A DNA stretch of 8,369 nt from positions 1 to 8,369 of the forward strand of contig JAEWSN010000234.1 of assembly GCA_023459915.1 (NCBI GenBank). Reading direction: 5' to 3'. Of the stretch, positions 1 to 5,705 are shown one piece after another. The stretch's first letter is position 1. Every line of letters begins with the position of its first letter. Made by a program: the position numbers and the translations under genes. The DNA is from Bacillota bacterium (lineage in GTDB: Bacteria; Bacillota; Clostridia; DSM-8532). The notes beneath the pieces are model-generated. The model was not told where the DNA came from. It made no database searches and worked only from the letters and a program-made list of their open reading frames with translations.

Positions 1-959
1 CCGCCACCAAGCCCGATGGTGTGGACGTCCGGCATCCGGAAATTGGTCCGGACCCCGCCGATGGTGGCGGCGATGCTGGATTCGCGCGGAAAGCCGTTTT
101 GGATAACCCCGAGATCCGTGGTGGTGCCGCCCACATCGATGACCAGCGCGTTTTGTTGCCGGGTGAGATGGCTGGCGCCCCGGATGGAGTTCGTCGGTCC
201 GCACGCGATGGTGAGAATGGGATACCGCCGTGCCTGCGCCATTGTCATCAGGGTGCCGTCGTTCTGCGAGAGATAGATGTCGGCCTTCATGATGCCCATT
301 TCTGAAAGGGAGCGGGCGAACCCGTCGGTGAAGCGTTCCGCCACGCGATGGAGTGCCGCGTTGAGGATGGTGGCGTTTTCACGCTCCACCAGCCCCATGG
401 GGCCGATTTCGCTGGAGATGGACACATGCGTGTCCGCGCTCATGACCTCGCGGCACAATTCGGCCAGCCGCAGTTCGTGATCATTGCGAACCGTGGAGAA
501 GACCGAAGAGATGGCAACGGCGCGCACACGGCCGCGGGCCTGCTCGAAGAAGGTGCGGGCGGCGGTTTCGTCGAGTTCCGCCAGCAGCTTGCCGTCGTAT
601 TCAAATCCGCCGCCAAGGATGGTTTGCATCACAACGGTGCCCTTGATGTCCTCCGCCCAATCCACCATTGGCGGGATGCCCAGTGTCGCCGGTGCGCCGA
701 TACGAATCAGCGCGACAGGCTCGAGCCCTTTCCGCTCCACAATGGCATTGGTGCATTGGGTGGTGCCGAGCATGGCCTGCCGGATGTCGGTGGGCGCGAT
801 GCCGGAGGCGTCGAGAATATGCCGGATGGCGCGCAGGATGCCTTCATAGATGTCGTCGGAGGTGGGACTCTTGATTTCCGCAACCACCGCGTGATGGCTG
901 TCGATGAGCACCGCATCCGTGTTGGTGCCGCCAACGTCAATGCCAAGTCTGTATTTCAT
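1..959 (-). CDS. Hydantoinase/oxoprolinase HyuA-type subunit, N-terminal part (runs off window)
   Basis: This is the first 319 residues of an ATP-dependent hydantoinase/5-oxoprolinase-like enzyme; the rest lies beyond position 1. The family couples ATP hydrolysis to opening of a cyclic amide ring (hydantoins, 5-oxoproline) or carboxylates ketones, acting in the cytoplasm and often with a HyuB partner. Translated from the ATG at 959-957, it begins with the acetokinase/Hsp70-type phosphate motif DVGGTNTD (residues 8-15). It then has GTTQCTNAIVERKG (65-78), the family's GTT-x-x-TNA-x-x-ERKG signature, and SSEIGPMGLVEREN (182-195). A second phosphate motif, DVGGTTTD, is at 275-282 and a glycine-rich GLGG is at the window edge. 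The start codon overlaps the stop of the upstream DUF917 gene in ATGA, so translation is probably coupled. The substrate cannot be read from this part. The family call is secure; whether it is a hydantoinase, an oxoprolinase or a carboxylase subunit is open. Confidence 0.93.
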   Translation of the reverse strand, partial: MKYRLGIDVGGTNTDAVLIDSHHAVVAEIKSPTSDDIYEGILRAIRHILDASGIAPTDIRQAMLGTTQCTNAIVERKGLEPVALIRIGAPATLGIPPMVDWAEDIKGTVVMQTILGGGFEYDGKLLAELDETAARTFFEQARGRVRAVAISSVFSTVRNDHELRLAELCREVMSADTHVSISSEIGPMGLVERENATILNAALHRVAERFTDGFARSLSEMGIMKADIYLSQNDGTLMTMAQARRYPILTIACGPTNSIRGASHLTRQQNALVIDVGGTTTDLGVIQNGFPRESSIAATIGGVRTNFRMPDVHTIGLGG

Positions 960-2050
960 GCGGACACCTCCTTCGCGCGTTCCTCCACGGGCACATAGTC
1001 CGTGTCACAGCCAAAACACCTTGGCCCCACCAGTTCGAGTCCTTTCTCTGTCCGCCACATCTCAAAGCATTTCAGCCCCACCACGAGCACGCGCTTGCCG
1101 TATTTGAGCGCGTCGGTGGTGACGGGAATGAAGGTTTCGGTATCCACCAGGCAGATGAGATCCGGTACCGTGGCAACGAGCGTTCCGTCCACCGTAGCGG
1201 TCAGGTTTTCGTTCTGAAAGTCCACTTCGGCCTGCCGGCCGCGGAAATCCCCGATGCCCTCGAGCACCACCTTTCCAAAATTGAACGCGCCCCGGGTTTC
1301 GCGCCGGACATCCGCGATTTTGCCGCGGAACAGGCGAAACCCCTCGGTGGCGCGGAAAAAGGCGGCTTCGGGATTGCCATCGGCATCTTCCTTGACGGTT
1401 CGGATGGCTCGCCCGAGATTTTCCGAGCGGGTGATGATGTTTTTGACGGCATATTCCTTGAGCTGGCTGCCGGTCATCGCGTACAGGCAGACGGACACGC
1501 TGCCGCCACAGCTCGTGGTGACGGCCCGCGCAAGCTCCTCGGTCCATTTGTTTGTGATGGTGTCGAAGATGACGCTGTTGCCCTTTTCATCGGTCAGGGC
1601 CATGGGGGTGGCCCGCATGCCACCGATGGTGAAGGTGACCATCTGCAATTCCGGGAAAGCCCGGCCCATGCCGTCTGCATCCACCAGCGGCAGCCCGAGC
1701 CGCGCGGCCGCCGCGATGGGCAGCATGCTGTTGACACCGCCGGCCTCGATGGGCATGAAGGCGTAAATTTCCTTGCCGAAAAACTGGGAGATCATGCGGT
1801 GCAGCGTCTTGTATTCGTTTCCGCCGACGGCTTTCTCGCCCAGCACGGTGGGGGCGCCCATCATGGCGATGGGGACGATGAGCGCGTCGTCCGGCACTTC
1901 CTCCGGGTCGAGCAGGGTGACCGGCCCGCATTCCCGGACGGCGCCGATGGCGACGAGTTTGCCGATGTAGGGATCACCCCCGCCGCCCGCGCCGAGCAGT
2001 GTGGCGCCGAGCGCGATGTCTTCAATTTCCTTGATGTCGATAGTACGCAA
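956..2050 (-). CDS. DUF917 / S-methyl thiohydantoin desulfurase-family protein
   Basis: A 364-residue cytoplasmic protein, full length for the DUF917 family (Pfam S-Me-THD), which is commonly encoded beside HyuA-type hydantoinases. Visible hallmarks are a glycine-rich N-terminal stretch LLGAGGGGDPYIG (18-30), EAGGVNS (102-108), the family signature VDADGMGRAFPELQM (123-137) and the C-terminal GPRCFGCDTDYVPVEE (342-357). No membrane segment or signal peptide is seen. The start is a TTG at 2050-2048; an AAAGGAG ribosome binding site sits 9 nt upstream, and the next in-frame ATG is some 60 residues in, inside conserved sequence. Its stop overlaps the hyuA start by 4 bp, so the two products are likely made in fixed ratio. 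By family it should act on a hydantoin- or thiohydantoin-like ring alongside HyuA. That role is inferred from family and context, and a precise substrate is not supported. Confidence 0.9.
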   Translation of the reverse strand: MRTIDIKEIEDIALGATLLGAGGGGDPYIGKLVAIGAVRECGPVTLLDPEEVPDDALIVPIAMMGAPTVLGEKAVGGNEYKTLHRMISQFFGKEIYAFMPIEAGGVNSMLPIAAAARLGLPLVDADGMGRAFPELQMVTFTIGGMRATPMALTDEKGNSVIFDTITNKWTEELARAVTTSCGGSVSVCLYAMTGSQLKEYAVKNIITRSENLGRAIRTVKEDADGNPEAAFFRATEGFRLFRGKIADVRRETRGAFNFGKVVLEGIGDFRGRQAEVDFQNENLTATVDGTLVATVPDLICLVDTETFIPVTTDALKYGKRVLVVGLKCFEMWRTEKGLELVGPRCFGCDTDYVPVEERAKEVSA

Positions 2051-2143
2051 GGGAGTATGCTCCTTTCAACCTGCAGTGCGCAAGCTTGTCTTTTCTCCGG
2101 GGCATGTTTGCCGCCGGGATTTCGTGTTCCCTGAAGCATGGCC
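2051..2143 (-). other. Gap between half-permease and DUF917 gene, no recognisable permease remnant
   Basis: I read this 93-bp stretch in all three minus-strand frames for a frameshifted continuation of the permease and found no hydrophobic or family-like sequence. It contains the DUF917 ribosome binding site and a short CCTGA/TCAGG stem overlapping the permease stop (about 2130-2148). It has no T-run, so I do not call a terminator. The missing C-terminal half of the permease is therefore deleted, not just out of frame. Confidence 0.6.
2060..2066 (-). promoter_or_regulatory. Ribosome binding site setting the TTG start of the DUF917 gene
   Basis: The minus strand reads AAAGGAG here, followed by 9 nt and then TTG. 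No ATG or GTG lies at a suitable distance, so this site fixes the unusual start codon. The permease upstream has the same AAAGGAG plus 9-nt arrangement before a GTG. Confidence 0.8.
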
Positions 2144-2770
2144 TCAGGCGGCGATGGTGTAGTTGATGCCGAAAACCAGACCCATGTTGACCGCGGGTTG
2201 ATACACGGCAATCAGGGACAGGCCGTCATTGCGGACAATGGCCAGGATGAGCCCGTACAGGCAGACGATGACCAGCAGGGGGACAGCGACGGTGTTGAGC
2301 AGCTTCAGGCCCTTGAAGCCGAAGCTGGCCGTGATGAGCATGATGACGCCCCAGAACAGGATGGACAGCCAGACAGGAATCTGCACATTGAAGATGGTGG
2401 CGAACATGGTGCTGAAAGACATGCCGCAGACCGCGGACTGCACGCCGAACCAGCCGACGCAGGCGATGGCCAGCAGGGCGCTGATGACATATTTGCCACC
2501 CTTCTGCCCCAGGGAGGCGCCGGCCAGAATGGCGGTGGGCAGCCCCAGGTCACAGCCCTGCATGCCGATGAGGGACATGTAGGCGGCGACCAGCGCGTAG
2601 CCGATGACGACGGCGATCGCTGCCTGGCCGAGGGTGAGGAAGGAGCCAAGGAGGCCGCCCACCATCAGGCAGGTGACACAGATCATGGCGCCGGCCCATA
2701 CCATGGTGATGGAAAACCAGCTCTGTCGTTGATCAGGCTTGATTTCAAAGGCATTGCGTTTCTCTTCCAC
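2144..2770 (-). CDS. Half-length NCS1 / CodB-like permease (C-terminally truncated, possible pseudogene)
   Basis: A 208-residue membrane protein matching the N-terminal half of NCS1-type cytosine/purine/hydantoin permeases, which normally have about 400-480 residues and 12 helices. A charged N-terminus (1-16) is followed by hydrophobic segments at about 18-42, 47-70, 94-118, 132-150 and 156-178, and a sixth begun at 193-208 before TGA. Family-typical sequence includes LGLPTAILAGASLGQKGGK (75-93) and VGWFGVQS (105-112), equivalent to the GWFGV stretch of CodB. The start is a GTG at 2770-2768 with AAAGGAG 9 nt upstream; a longer open frame continues to 3346 but that part is out-of-frame pucR sequence and not permease-like. 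The remaining protein corresponds closely to the first five-helix repeat of the LeuT fold, so it probably cannot transport alone. Context suggests uptake of the ring compound handled by the DUF917 and HyuA products. The truncation may be a recent deletion, as the surviving half looks undamaged. Confidence 0.8.
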   Translation of the reverse strand: MEEKRNAFEIKPDQRQSWFSITMVWAGAMICVTCLMVGGLLGSFLTLGQAAIAVVIGYALVAAYMSLIGMQGCDLGLPTAILAGASLGQKGGKYVISALLAIACVGWFGVQSAVCGMSFSTMFATIFNVQIPVWLSILFWGVIMLITASFGFKGLKLLNTVAVPLLVIVCLYGLILAIVRNDGLSLIAVYQPAVNMGLVFGINYTIAA

Positions 2771-2779
2771 AAGGCGTTT

Positions 2780-2786
2780 CTCCTTT
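2780..2786 (-). promoter_or_regulatory. Ribosome binding site setting the GTG start of the permease
   Basis: AAAGGAG on the minus strand, 9 nt before GTG at 2770. This decides the start against the much longer open frame, which extends upstream into pucR. It also places the charged N-terminal tail directly before the first membrane helix, as is usual for NCS1 permeases. Confidence 0.75.
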
Positions 2787-2889
2787 CGAATCGCCGTGCG
2801 CCAACCCTTTGTGGCACACGGGGTTGCCGAAATTGTATAGAAAACCCGGGGCATCGTCTTTGGCGGGAGAGGAAAACAAGAGACTCCCG

Positions 2890-2909
2890 TTTTGTCCAAT
2901 TGAACAAAA
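2890..2909. promoter_or_regulatory. 20-bp palindrome, candidate regulator operator
   Basis: The plus strand reads TTTTGTCCAA followed by TTGAACAAAA. It is self-complementary at 18 of 20 positions, the exception being one symmetric mismatch pair. Its centre lies about 74 bp upstream of the start of transcription expected from the TACAAT at 2832-2837, a position typical of activator sites. The TCCAATT half-site recurs at 2940-2946. Confidence 0.5.
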
Positions 2910-3014
2910 AGAGGGTGCGAGTCATAGAGCGGATATGTCTCCAATTTGGGAGCAAATGGAACCTGTTCAAATGGCAAACCAGCCGGAGAAGACGCATGTG
3001 CCGGCGTGTAGCCG

Positions 3015-4604
3015 TCAGCCGGGCTGCTTTTCCTCGCCGCCGAGCAGCCGGCGGATGGCCACGGCCTCATACAGCGGCGCGGAGGCGGGCATCTGGCCGA
3101 TGGCAAAGCCGAAGCAGTCGGACATGACGCGCAGCCGGTACTTGACGGTGTTCTTGTGCAGATAGAGACGTTCTGCCGTGGCGGGCACGCTGCCGTTTTC
3201 ATCGAGCAGGTAGACGGCCAGTGTCTGGAACAATGCGTCGGCGTCCCGCTTTCCGTCAAGCGCGCGCAGCGGCAGGAGTGCGTCGGTGACAGCGGATTCG
3301 CCTGCGGCAATACGCTGGCGGCACCGCGCCGCGAAGAGGAGATCATTCCCCTGATACTGCCGCTTTTGCGGCAGCATGCGTCTTACGTCGGGCAGATGGC
3401 GGCTGTTTGTCAGAAACGCCTCGCGCACGGAGGTGGTGTGTACCAGGCCCTGGAAGGTGGTCAGCGTGTGACCCCGGGGCTGCTGTTCGGACAGGGTTTC
3501 CATCAACAGATGCGCGTCACCCGCGGTATCCGGTCCGTCCATGAACAGGACAAGGCTGTCGTCGTGGATGTCGGAGAAGGCGGTGCGGCAAAAGCGCGCC
3601 GCCGTGCCAGCGGCCACTTCGGCATGTTCGCGTGTGAACGGGCCGCCCGTGTACACCCACATGACGTGAACCGATGCGATATCGATTTTGAACAGATCCG
3701 CCAACCGCCGCATCTTCAGCGGCTCGTCCTGCAGGATGGCGCGGACCAGCTCGGCGATGGCGGTCTGCTCGTGCCGCTGGCTCCACAGGCTGAGCGCGAG
3801 TTGGATGCTTTCCGCCGCCTGCTGCAGCTCACCGCGCCCCAACGGCTCGCCGTCGCGGATGACGAACAGCGAGAGCCGCTCCGTTCCGCCGGACGCGATG
3901 CGCGTGTGGTACAGGAGGCCGTTTGGCAGGGTGGGGAACCCCGTGGGGTCGTCCGGACCTTCGGGGATGTCCATGCCGGCCAGCGTGGTATGGAGCCCGC
4001 CCAATGTGCGTGGCCAGGCGGCTTCGTTGAGCACGTTTCGCGCCGCATCGGAGAGGATGACAGTGGCCCGCAGCCGGTCGGAGAGCATTTTCATCACGGT
4101 GTCCACGGTTTGCTGGTGCTGGGGCAGGCGGGCGACGCGTTCCAGGATTTCGACCGCCATGGAGGTACTGGCATGCTGGTCCTGGAAGATGGCGCGCATC
4201 ACATCGGCGATGACTTCGCTGTATCGCAGATCCACCCGGTTTCTGGGCATGCAGATGAGCGGGAAGTCGAGCGCGTTTGCCAGCGAGATGAGGGTGGGGT
4301 GTATCTCTTTGAGATAGTACCCCACATAGTAGAGAATCAGGCCCACTTCGCCGCCCTCGGCCAGCCGGCGCAGGTTCTGACATTGTTTTTCAGGATCTCC
4401 GGTGATGTTCAGAAACCCTGTGATGACAATTTCGCTGCCGTAGAAGGCATCATTGTGAAACAGCGCGTCATTGAGGATGTCGGGGTCGGTGCCTTCGAGC
4501 ACGGAAATGGAGGAGACGATTTTTTGCAGGCCCCCATGGCCCGCGACCACCTCCGCGTGCCGGAGCGAGGGCAGATGGAGCAGATCTTCCACGGACACGC
4601 TCAT
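3015..4604 (-). CDS. PucR-family transcriptional regulator
   Basis: A 529-residue DNA-binding regulator of the PucR class, which controls purine, allantoin and related catabolic genes and often activates on sensing a pathway metabolite. The N-terminal PucR sensory domain spans about residues 5-140: VEDLLHLPSLRHAEVVAGHG, then SVLEGTDP, GSEIVITGF and MPRNRVDLRYSEV. A middle segment without a motif I can name is followed by a C-terminal PucR-type helix-turn-helix at about 458-522, with SVPATAERLYLHKNTVKYRL (472-491) as the recognition region. No membrane segment is seen. The ATG at 4604-4602 is preferred because GGAGG lies 5 nt upstream; the in-frame TTG at 4616 overlaps that ribosome binding site. 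It sits upstream of, and on the same strand as, the permease-DUF917-HyuA genes, which makes it their likely regulator. Its effector is unknown. Confidence 0.93.
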   Translation of the reverse strand: MSVSVEDLLHLPSLRHAEVVAGHGGLQKIVSSISVLEGTDPDILNDALFHNDAFYGSEIVITGFLNITGDPEKQCQNLRRLAEGGEVGLILYYVGYYLKEIHPTLISLANALDFPLICMPRNRVDLRYSEVIADVMRAIFQDQHASTSMAVEILERVARLPQHQQTVDTVMKMLSDRLRATVILSDAARNVLNEAAWPRTLGGLHTTLAGMDIPEGPDDPTGFPTLPNGLLYHTRIASGGTERLSLFVIRDGEPLGRGELQQAAESIQLALSLWSQRHEQTAIAELVRAILQDEPLKMRRLADLFKIDIASVHVMWVYTGGPFTREHAEVAAGTAARFCRTAFSDIHDDSLVLFMDGPDTAGDAHLLMETLSEQQPRGHTLTTFQGLVHTTSVREAFLTNSRHLPDVRRMLPQKRQYQGNDLLFAARCRQRIAAGESAVTDALLPLRALDGKRDADALFQTLAVYLLDENGSVPATAERLYLHKNTVKYRLRVMSDCFGFAIGQMPASAPLYEAVAIRRLLGGEEKQPG

Positions 4605-4609
4605 GCGCA

Positions 4610-4614
4610 CCTCC
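4610..4614 (-). promoter_or_regulatory. Ribosome binding site setting the ATG start of pucR
   Basis: GGAGG on the minus strand, 5 nt before ATG at 4604. It overlaps the alternative TTG at 4616-4614, which is therefore unlikely to be used as a start. Confidence 0.7.
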
Positions 4615-4636
4615 AAATGACGGGTGGTTTTTGTCC

Positions 4637-4665
4637 ATCATAACAAATCACGCGTGCCGGCTCAA
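4637..4665 (-). promoter_or_regulatory. Sigma-70-type promoter of pucR
   Basis: On the minus strand TTGAGC (4665-4660) is separated by exactly 17 bp from TATGAT (4642-4637), 4/6 and 5/6 matches to consensus. Transcription would begin near 4630, giving a leader of about 25 nt ending in the ribosome binding site. The local A+T-rich patch in an otherwise G+C-rich window supports it. Confidence 0.65.
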
Positions 4666-4709
4666 CGCACCATGCGGGATGCAGGGAAATGAGGGGTGCG
4701 TCTGTCGTG

Positions 4710-4728
4710 TATAATTCATATATGGTGT
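4710..4728 (+). promoter_or_regulatory. nrdG promoter -10 with overlapping NrdR-like box
   Basis: A perfect TATAAT at 4710-4715 has no good -35 at 16-18 bp. Overlapping it, 4713-4728 (ending CATATATGGTGT) matches the NrdR box consensus ACACWATATWTTGTGT at 11 of 16 positions, best in the centre and right half. NrdR represses ribonucleotide reductase genes, often from sites over the promoter. No partner box was found about 31 bp upstream, so the NrdR reading is tentative; the -10 is the firmer part. Confidence 0.4.
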
Positions 4729-4744
4729 CGTACGCAAGCATGTC

Positions 4745-4751
4745 AAAGGAG
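4745..4751 (+). promoter_or_regulatory. Ribosome binding site setting the nrdG start
   Basis: AAAGGAG, 6 nt before ATG 4758. It excludes the upstream in-frame ATG at 4689, which has no such site and would place the promoter inside the gene. Confidence 0.8.
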
Positions 4752-4757
4752 TGTTCC

Positions 4758-5561
4758 ATGGATTTGCGCGGATTGATGAAACTCAGTTTGCTGGATTATC
4801 CGGGTCAGGTGGCCTGCACGGTGTTCACCGGCGGATGCAACCTGCGCTGCCCGTTTTGCCACAACCCTTCCCTTGTGCTGCCCGAACGCCTCCGTGCCGA
4901 ACCGCCGACGGTGACCGTCGAGGCGTTTTTCTCCTTCCTGGACAAGCGCCGCGGTGTCCTGGACGGGGTGTGCATCACCGGTGGAGAGCCGTTGATGCAA
5001 CCGGATTTGCCGGCGTTCATCCGGGAAATCCGCGCACGCGGGTACCTCGTGAAGCTCGATACCAACGGCACATTCCCGGAAAGGCTTGAACCCCTGTTGG
5101 CGGAGGGGCTGGTGGATTTTGTGGCCATGGATGTGAAGAACAGCCTGGCACGGTATCCGCAAACCGTTGGCATTCCCGGATTCTCCACGGACGCGGTCGC
5201 GCGAAGCATCCGGTTGCTGCTCGAGGAACGGGTGCCATACGAGTTCAGGACCACCGTCATCCGGGAGCTTCACCGACAAGAGGATCTGCTGGCATTGGCC
5301 GGGCTCATCAAGGGTGCGCGGGCGTATGCCCTGCAGCAGTTTGTGGACTCCGGCGATCTGGTTTCCGGCGATCTGGTTTCCGGCGATCCGGGTTCCAGCA
5401 CTCCGGGTTCCAACGATCCGGGATCCGGTAATCCGGGGTCTGCCGGCATGGATGCATCCGGCGCGACACCTGTGCTGACAGGATATGCACCGGAAGAGAT
5501 GGAGGCCCTCGCCCAGGCCGTCCGCACGCTGGTTCCCGCCACCGTGGTGCGCGGGGTATAA
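4758..5561 (+). CDS. nrdG: Anaerobic ribonucleoside-triphosphate reductase activating protein (radical SAM)
   Basis: A 267-residue radical-SAM activase that uses S-adenosylmethionine and a [4Fe-4S] cluster to form the glycyl radical on NrdD, the partner encoded next. It belongs to the longer NrdG type that begins G-L-x-K-x-S-L-x-D-Y-P-G (5-16). The cluster motif is CNLRCPFC (Cys27, Cys31, Cys34), followed by the SAM-contacting TGGEP (74-78), KLDTNG (99-104) and AMDVKN (123-128). The start is ATG 4758, with AAAGGAG 6 nt upstream; an in-frame ATG at 4689 lies upstream of the TATAAT and is rejected. Between the core, ending near ALQQFVD (191-197), and the C-terminal helix (about 245-258) lies an unusual run of six pentapeptides, residues 198-227, made by a 15-bp DNA repeat. 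It is probably a flexible loop and the reading frame is intact. The nrdG-before-nrdD order is the reverse of E. coli nrdDG. Confidence 0.93.
   Translation: MDLRGLMKLSLLDYPGQVACTVFTGGCNLRCPFCHNPSLVLPERLRAEPPTVTVEAFFSFLDKRRGVLDGVCITGGEPLMQPDLPAFIREIRARGYLVKLDTNGTFPERLEPLLAEGLVDFVAMDVKNSLARYPQTVGIPGFSTDAVARSIRLLLEERVPYEFRTTVIRELHRQEDLLALAGLIKGARAYALQQFVDSGDLVSGDLVSGDPGSSTPGSNDPGSGNPGSAGMDASGATPVLTGYAPEEMEALAQAVRTLVPATVVRGV
5349..5438 (+). repeat. 15-bp minisatellite inside nrdG, six tandem units
   Basis: Six head-to-tail 15-bp units. Units 1 and 2 are identical (TCCGGCGATCTGGTT), unit 3 changes at two positions near its end (TCCGGCGATCCGGGT), and units 4-6 are degenerate but keep the leading TCC and the CCGGG ending. 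They encode SGDLV, SGDLV, SGDPG, SSTPG, SNDPG and SGNPG. The unit length is a multiple of three, so copy-number change keeps the frame. The identical pair points to recent slippage duplication. It lies in a loop between the catalytic core and the last helix of NrdG. Confidence 0.9.
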
Positions 5562-5562
5562 T

Positions 5563-5593
5563 GGGGTCAGCCCCCCAATGGGGGTCTGACCCC
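5563..5593. repeat. REP-like palindrome 1
   Basis: An inverted repeat beginning 1 bp after the nrdG stop. Arms GGGGTCAG (5563-5570) and CTGACCCC (5586-5593) pair over 8 bp. After one mismatch, five more C-G pairs close on the 3-nt loop AAT. Its right part is the 13-mer GGGGTCTGACCCC (5581-5593), repeated exactly in the next palindrome. It may act as a 3' hairpin protecting or ending the nrdG transcript, but it lacks a T-run, so I call it a REP-like element and not a rho-independent terminator. Confidence 0.8.
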
Positions 5594-5594
5594 G

Positions 5595-5625
5595 ACCCAG
5601 CATGGGGTCTGACCCCATGCTGGGT
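5595..5625. repeat. REP-like palindrome 2 (perfect 15-bp arms)
   Basis: A perfect inverted repeat with arms ACCCAGCATGGGGTC and GACCCCATGCTGGGT around a single central T. Its core 5604-5616 is GGGGTCTGACCCC, identical to the 13-mer at 5581-5593, 23 bp away. Such twin palindromes resemble REP/BIME units mobilised by REP-associated tyrosine transposases. The family assignment is from general recollection of GGGGTC-GACCCC repeats and no transposase is in the window. The last base of its right arm is the first base of a DnaA box. Confidence 0.8.
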
Positions 5626-5665
5626 TATCCACAGATCCGCCCGAACTGTCCACAAATCATCCACA
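5625..5665 (+). promoter_or_regulatory. DnaA box cluster upstream of nrdD
   Basis: 5625-5633 is TTATCCACA, an exact match to the E. coli high-affinity DnaA box. 5646-5654 is CTGTCCACA (two mismatches) and 5657-5665 is TCATCCACA (one mismatch). All lie on the same strand with start-to-start distances of 21 and 11 bp, close to two and one helical turns, so they would face the same side of the DNA. DnaA is known to regulate the E. coli aerobic nrdAB operon from upstream boxes, so a similar replication-linked control of nrdD is plausible. No origin signature such as dnaA/dnaN or an A+T-rich unwinding region is present. Confidence 0.55.
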
Positions 5666-5705
5666 TCTTGTGTCGAATCATGAAAATACCCCCAATATGT
5701 AGCCA
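5658..5705 (+). promoter_or_regulatory. Weak tandem NrdR-like boxes upstream of the nrdD promoter
   Basis: Two 16-bp stretches, 5658-5673 (ending CTTGTGT) and 5690-5705 (centre CAATATGT), match ACACWATATWTTGTGT at about 10 and 9 of 16 positions. They lie 32 bp apart start to start, the three-turn spacing usual for NrdR pairs, just upstream of the -35. The sequence matches are poor and the first overlaps the third DnaA-like box, so this rests mainly on spacing and context. Confidence 0.22.

Larger units (their letters stand above)
2771..3014 (-). promoter_or_regulatory. Control region between pucR and the permease
   Basis: This 244-bp gap is visibly more A+T-rich than its flanks. On the minus strand a candidate -10, TACAAT, lies at 2837-2832 without a recognisable -35 at 17-18 bp, the pattern of an activator-dependent promoter. 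Upstream of it are a 20-bp near-perfect palindrome (2890-2909) and a second group of related half-sites at 2940-2974 (TCCAATT, then CAAATGG twice, 15 bp apart). The neighbouring PucR-family regulator is the obvious candidate to bind there. This is inference; no established operator consensus was matched. Confidence 0.45.

Noticed and set aside
348..998. Open frames on the plus strand opposite the HyuA gene
   Set aside because: The minus strand encodes the conserved HyuA motifs throughout; the plus frames have none and no ribosome binding site.
2812..2828. Sigma-54-like TGGCAC...TTGCC on the plus strand
   Set aside because: The GG-to-GC spacing is 11 nt instead of 10, and it points away from the permease, with no gene on the plus strand downstream.
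2771..3346. Extending the permease N-terminus upstream to 3346
   Set aside because: The extension is serine/proline/cysteine-rich out-of-frame pucR sequence plus the A+T-rich gap. GTG 2770 has a strong ribosome binding site and fits the family N-terminus.
3156..4643. A 495-codon open frame on the plus strand opposite pucR
   Set aside because: There is no recognisable domain and the composition is an antisense echo of the PucR protein; the minus-strand frame has clear N- and C-terminal PucR domains.
4689..4757. Upstream ATG start for nrdG
   Set aside because: It would place the TATAAT inside the coding region and lacks a ribosome binding site, whereas ATG 4758 has AAAGGAG 6 nt upstream and matches the family N-terminus.
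5349..5438. CRISPR-like array
   Set aside because: The units are directly tandem with no spacers and are in frame within nrdG.
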